NCBI GenBank assembly: GCA_947630525.1
Contig: CANRHW010000061.1
Span: 1 to 8,465 of the forward strand
Length of the DNA stretch: 8,465 nucleotides
Reading direction: 5' to 3'
DNA from: an uncultured Clostridia bacterium
Lineage (GTDB): Bacteria; Bacillota; Clostridia; UMGS1883
Below are positions 5,873 to 8,465 of the stretch, in pieces. Position numbers and translations under genes: made by a program. The notes beneath the pieces are model-generated. The model had not been told where the DNA came from and did no database searches. It saw nothing but the letters and a program-made list of their open reading frames with translations. How positions within the stretch are numbered: the stretch's first letter is position 1; every line of letters starts with the position of its first letter.

Positions 5873-5896
5873 AGAAAAAATGCGGAGGCGGACGCT

Positions 5897-8173
5897 ATGA
5901 ACGAACGCGAGATTATGAATTTTAACACGGGATGGCTTTATTCAAAGTCGGATTACACAAACGCCTATCTTGCAGGCTTTGACGACGGCTCTTTTGATAA
6001 GGTGAGCCTCCCTCACGCAAATACCGTCCTTTCCGAGCATAAAGGCGGCGACTTTATGGCGCAGATAGAAAAATACCGTTTTGTGTCGTGGTACAGGCGC
6101 CATTTTGCCATGCCGGAAAACTTCCGCGGCAAGCGCGTAAGCGTAAATTTTGAAGGCGTCGCGACCGTTGCAGACGTGTATGTGAACGGAAATTTTGTCG
6201 GCGGTCACAAGGGCGCTTACACCGGATTTTCACTTGATATTACGGACCTACTCAATTTTGACGGCGACAACGTCATTGCGGTCAGAGTTGACAGCACTAA
6301 GCGCCAAGACGTACCTCCCGAGGGCGGCGACGTCGATTACTGCCTTTTTGGCGGCATTGTCCGCGGCGTAACTATGACGGTCACAGAAAAGCTCTATGTG
6401 GAAAACGCATTTTTGAAGACTCCCTTTTCGGAGCATGGGGGAGTTAAGATCACCTGTCAGGCCGATGTTAAAAACGATTTCGACGAAGATAGATTAATCA
6501 AAGTCGAGACCCTGTTGTACGATGCCTCGGGAAAGGAAGCCGCCCGTGCGATTTCCGAGGAAAAATGCGTCCCAGCCCACGCCTCTGTAACGGTTGCGCA
6601 TGAAACGGCGGAAATAGAAAACCCCCGTCTTTGGAGCGTTGACGAACCCTATCTTTACACCGTGCACGTAAACGTTCTCGAAAACGGCAAAATAACTGAC
6701 GCATACAAGACGCGCATAGGTCTACGCGACATAAAATTTACCGACACAGGCTTTTTCCTCAACGGAAAAAAGCTCAAGCTTCGCGGCGTTAACCGCCACG
6801 AGCAGTGGCCTTGGCAGGGGCGCGCCGTCCCCGCCAAGCTCCAGATACGAGATGCGGATTTGGTGAAGGCAACGGGCTTTAACGCCGTGCGCTGCTCGCA
6901 CTACCCGCAGGCCCCCGCGTTTTTGACGAGGTGCGACGAAATAGGCCTTATAGTTTTTGAAGAGGCGCCCGGATGGCAGCACGTCGGCGACGATGCGTGG
7001 CGGGCGATATACAAAAAAAATATTGAAGAAATGATTCTCCGCGACAGAAATCACCCCTCCATCGTCACATGGGGCGTGCGTGTCAACGAGTCTTGGGACG
7101 ACAACGCGCTTTACACTGAAACCTCCGCCCTCGCAAAGTCTCTCGATCCGACAAGGCCGACCCACGGCGTGCGCCGCAATGAAAACTACGACAGCACCGA
7201 GGATATTGAGGACATATTCTGCGCGAACTATCAATATCCCCAAACGCCCCGTTTCAGCCCGTTTATTGTGACCGAACATTCCTGGGAGCATTGGAACGAC
7301 GGGTTTGGGCTTCCGCAGGCGACGGACGCGCAGGCGGCTGAATTTACCAAGTCATTTGCCGACGTTGTAAATTACTATTACGGGAACGAACTCTGCCTTG
7401 GCGGCTTTGCGTGGAGTATGTTCGACTATAACAACGAGGTGAACTACACGCGCACGGGACACGTGTTCTACAGCGGAATGTATGACATATTCCGTCTTGA
7501 CAAGCCCGTCTCCCATTTTTACAGCGCACAAAAGGCGCCAAATGAAGGCGTGGAGCTTTATATAGCAAATTATTGGACGCCGGGATCCCCCTCGAACGTT
7601 GAGGTCTACTCAAACTGCGACGAAGTAGAGCTCTTTGTGAACGGAAACAGCGCGGGAAGGATAAGGCCGAACGCCTATCTCAACGCGCCGCACCCGGCGT
7701 TTGTGTTCAAGAACGTGGAATTTGAAGCCGGGGAACTGAGCGCCGTGGGTTATATCAATGGAAAAGAGGCCGCGCACGCCGAACGGAAAACTCCGAAAAA
7801 CGCCGCAAGGCTCGCGCTCATTCCCGACTACAAAAGTCTAACAGCCGACGGAGCCGACATGACGAGCGTCACTATCGAGCTTTTGGACGAGGACGGCACG
7901 AGACTTCCCTATGACGGCAGAAAAGTCAATATAACGGTAGACGGCGCGGCGGTCTTTATCGGAGAAAACCCGATAGAGCTTGAGGGCGGACGGGCGGCGT
8001 TCCTTGTAAGGAGCCGCTATGGCGAGACGGGCAAAGCCGTCTGCACAGCGAGCGCGGAGGGCGTCGAGGACGGAAAATGTGAAATGTCGGTAAATGAATA
8101 CGACGATGAAAGCGTAGTTCCGTATTCATTGGGCAAGGGAACGGTCGAGCCGGTAAAGGTCTCCTTCTGCTAA
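5897..8173 (+). CDS. Glycoside hydrolase family 2 protein (beta-galactosidase-like, substrate unknown)
   Basis: The product has 758 residues. GH2 enzymes cleave beta-glycosides with retention. Order of domains: jelly-roll sugar-binding domain (about 1-165, with FNTGW near the start and VYVNGNFVGGHKGAYTGF), Ig-like domain (about 170-275), TIM barrel (about 280-545), a linker Ig-like domain (about 555-650) and a C-terminal GH2_C5-like domain (about 660-745, starting LALIPDYKSLTADGADM). Barrel landmarks are LRGVNRHE at 295-302, CSHYP at 333-337, the acid/base motif WGVRVNES at 392-399 with E398 as proton donor, PFIVTEHSW with E460 as likely nucleophile, and FAWSMFDYN around W506. No signal peptide, so it should act in the cytoplasm on imported oligosaccharides or glycosides. 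ATG 5897 has GGAGG (5884-5888) 8 nt upstream; an in-frame ATG at 5915 lacks one. It stands alone between its own promoters and terminator. Galactosidase, glucuronidase or another activity cannot be decided. Confidence 0.9.
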   Translation: MNEREIMNFNTGWLYSKSDYTNAYLAGFDDGSFDKVSLPHANTVLSEHKGGDFMAQIEKYRFVSWYRRHFAMPENFRGKRVSVNFEGVATVADVYVNGNFVGGHKGAYTGFSLDITDLLNFDGDNVIAVRVDSTKRQDVPPEGGDVDYCLFGGIVRGVTMTVTEKLYVENAFLKTPFSEHGGVKITCQADVKNDFDEDRLIKVETLLYDASGKEAARAISEEKCVPAHASVTVAHETAEIENPRLWSVDEPYLYTVHVNVLENGKITDAYKTRIGLRDIKFTDTGFFLNGKKLKLRGVNRHEQWPWQGRAVPAKLQIRDADLVKATGFNAVRCSHYPQAPAFLTRCDEIGLIVFEEAPGWQHVGDDAWRAIYKKNIEEMILRDRNHPSIVTWGVRVNESWDDNALYTETSALAKSLDPTRPTHGVRRNENYDSTEDIEDIFCANYQYPQTPRFSPFIVTEHSWEHWNDGFGLPQATDAQAAEFTKSFADVVNYYYGNELCLGGFAWSMFDYNNEVNYTRTGHVFYSGMYDIFRLDKPVSHFYSAQKAPNEGVELYIANYWTPGSPSNVEVYSNCDEVELFVNGNSAGRIRPNAYLNAPHPAFVFKNVEFEAGELSAVGYINGKEAAHAERKTPKNAARLALIPDYKSLTADGADMTSVTIELLDEDGTRLPYDGRKVNITVDGAAVFIGENPIELEGGRAAFLVRSRYGETGKAVCTASAEGVEDGKCEMSVNEYDDESVVPYSLGKGTVEPVKVSFC

Positions 8174-8186
8174 CTAATATTATATT

Positions 8187-8311
8187 GATAAAAGGTGCGA
8201 AACCGGCCGCAAGGTTAGTTTTGCACCTTTTTTGCTGTGTTTTGTGTTGTAACTTTGTTTATTGTTGAATGAAAAATATACCGTAAAAATGCCAGCCGTT
8301 TACTAATATTT
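8187..8311 (-). ncRNA. Hypothetical short minus-strand transcript
   Basis: A promoter-like site at 8346-8318 (-) would start RNA near 8311. The hairpin at 8231-8190 would end it after about 125 nt. I see no open reading frame with a ribosome site in it. The call rests only on signal spacing; it matches no RNA family that I recognise. Confidence 0.2.
8190..8233 (+). terminator. Rho-independent terminator of the glycosidase gene
   Basis: AAAAGGTGC (8190-8198) pairs with GCACCTTTT (8223-8231), and AACC/GGTT pairing continues inside. A run of six T (8228-8233) follows the GC part. It begins 16 bases after the TAA stop. On the minus strand the stem is followed by four U, so it may also stop transcription coming from the right. 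Confidence 0.9.
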
Positions 8312-8317
8312 TATACA

Positions 8318-8346
8318 ATTATTCCATATCAGGTATCATATGTCAA
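8318..8346 (-). promoter_or_regulatory. Minus-strand promoter-like site after the glycosidase gene
   Basis: TGTCAA at 8341-8346 (+) reads TTGACA on the minus strand, a perfect -35. After 17 bp comes AATAAT (8323-8318), 5 of 6 to the -10 consensus. It faces the end of the glycosidase gene, where no minus-strand gene is seen. The stretch is AT-rich, which raises the chance of a random match. Confidence 0.4.
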
Positions 8347-8431
8347 ATCTTTTATACGGACGGAGCTGATTTGGCCGTACGCTCCCTCTCACCAAAAATT
8401 GGAAAATTTTTCATATTAATTAAAAAAATTG

Positions 8432-8460
8432 TTGCAAAGAGCCGCAATAAATGGTAAAAT
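8432..8460 (+). promoter_or_regulatory. Promoter for a gene beyond the right edge
   Basis: TTGCAA (8432-8437, 4 of 6), a 17-bp spacer and TAAAAT (8455-8460, 5 of 6) preceded by TGG (extended -10) fit a sigma-A promoter reading out of the window. The start would fall at or just past the last base, so the gene it serves is not visible. Confidence 0.55.
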
Positions 8461-8465
8461 AAATT

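Larger units (their letters stand above)
8234..8465. other. AT-rich intergenic tail without a gene
   Basis: I find no coding region here. Besides the promoter-like sites listed separately, it holds an AT hairpin (AAAAATT 8394-8400, GGAA loop, AATTTTT 8405-8411). It also has two interleaved short pairings: TACGG 8355-8359 with CCGTA 8375-8379, and GGAGC 8362-8366 with GCTCC 8381-8385, which would compete with each other or form a knot. Confidence 0.5.

Noticed and set aside
5747..5873. The palindrome pair as ends of a miniature transposable element
   Set aside because: The two outer motifs are in direct orientation rather than inverted, and I see no target-site duplication flanking them.

Overview
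The window looks like chromosome of a Bacillota (Firmicutes) bacterium, most likely a member of the Clostridia. The evidence is the gene order hrcA-grpE-dnaK-dnaJ, a CIRCE operator (HrcA binding site) in front of hrcA, and a DnaK that lacks the roughly 24-residue segment which Gram-negative DnaKs carry in the N-terminal ATPase domain. Strong purine-rich ribosome sites (AAGGAGG, GGAGG) and sigma-A type -35/-10 promoters agree. The genus cannot be told from the sequence.

Layout: positions 1-399 hold the 3' end of a YitT-family membrane protein gene (+). Facing it is a small gene at 495-665 (-), which encodes a 56-residue acidic protein. It is supported by a near-perfect ribosome site and by a 13-bp hairpin with a U-tract 8 nt after its stop. 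An AT-rich divergent spacer (about 666-845) then holds the heat-shock promoter with CIRCE across the expected transcription start. The operon hrcA (846-1883), grpE (1899-2435), dnaK (2497-4335) and dnaJ (4399-5544) follows, all on +. It encodes the repressor and the DnaK chaperone machine. HrcA binding CIRCE is expected to keep the operon low until heat or misfolded protein diverts the chaperones. A perfect hairpin separates dnaK from dnaJ, and a possible extra promoter lies between grpE and dnaK.

After dnaJ comes a 352-base spacer without a convincing gene. Its right half is dense in signals: a strong promoter, two AT-rich perfect inverted repeats that each contain the same 11-base -10 motif, and a GC-rich hairpin between them. 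These precede a separately transcribed cytoplasmic glycoside hydrolase family 2 gene (5897-8173), which ends in a clear intrinsic terminator (8190-8233). The last 230 bases hold no gene, but they contain a minus-strand promoter-like site pointing at that terminator and, at the very edge, a promoter for a gene beyond the window.

Most of the window is conserved housekeeping sequence. I see no sign of a defence system, CRISPR array, insertion sequence or other wholly new system. The least ordinary items are the small acidic protein gene next to the heat-shock promoter and the unusual leader of the glycosidase gene.
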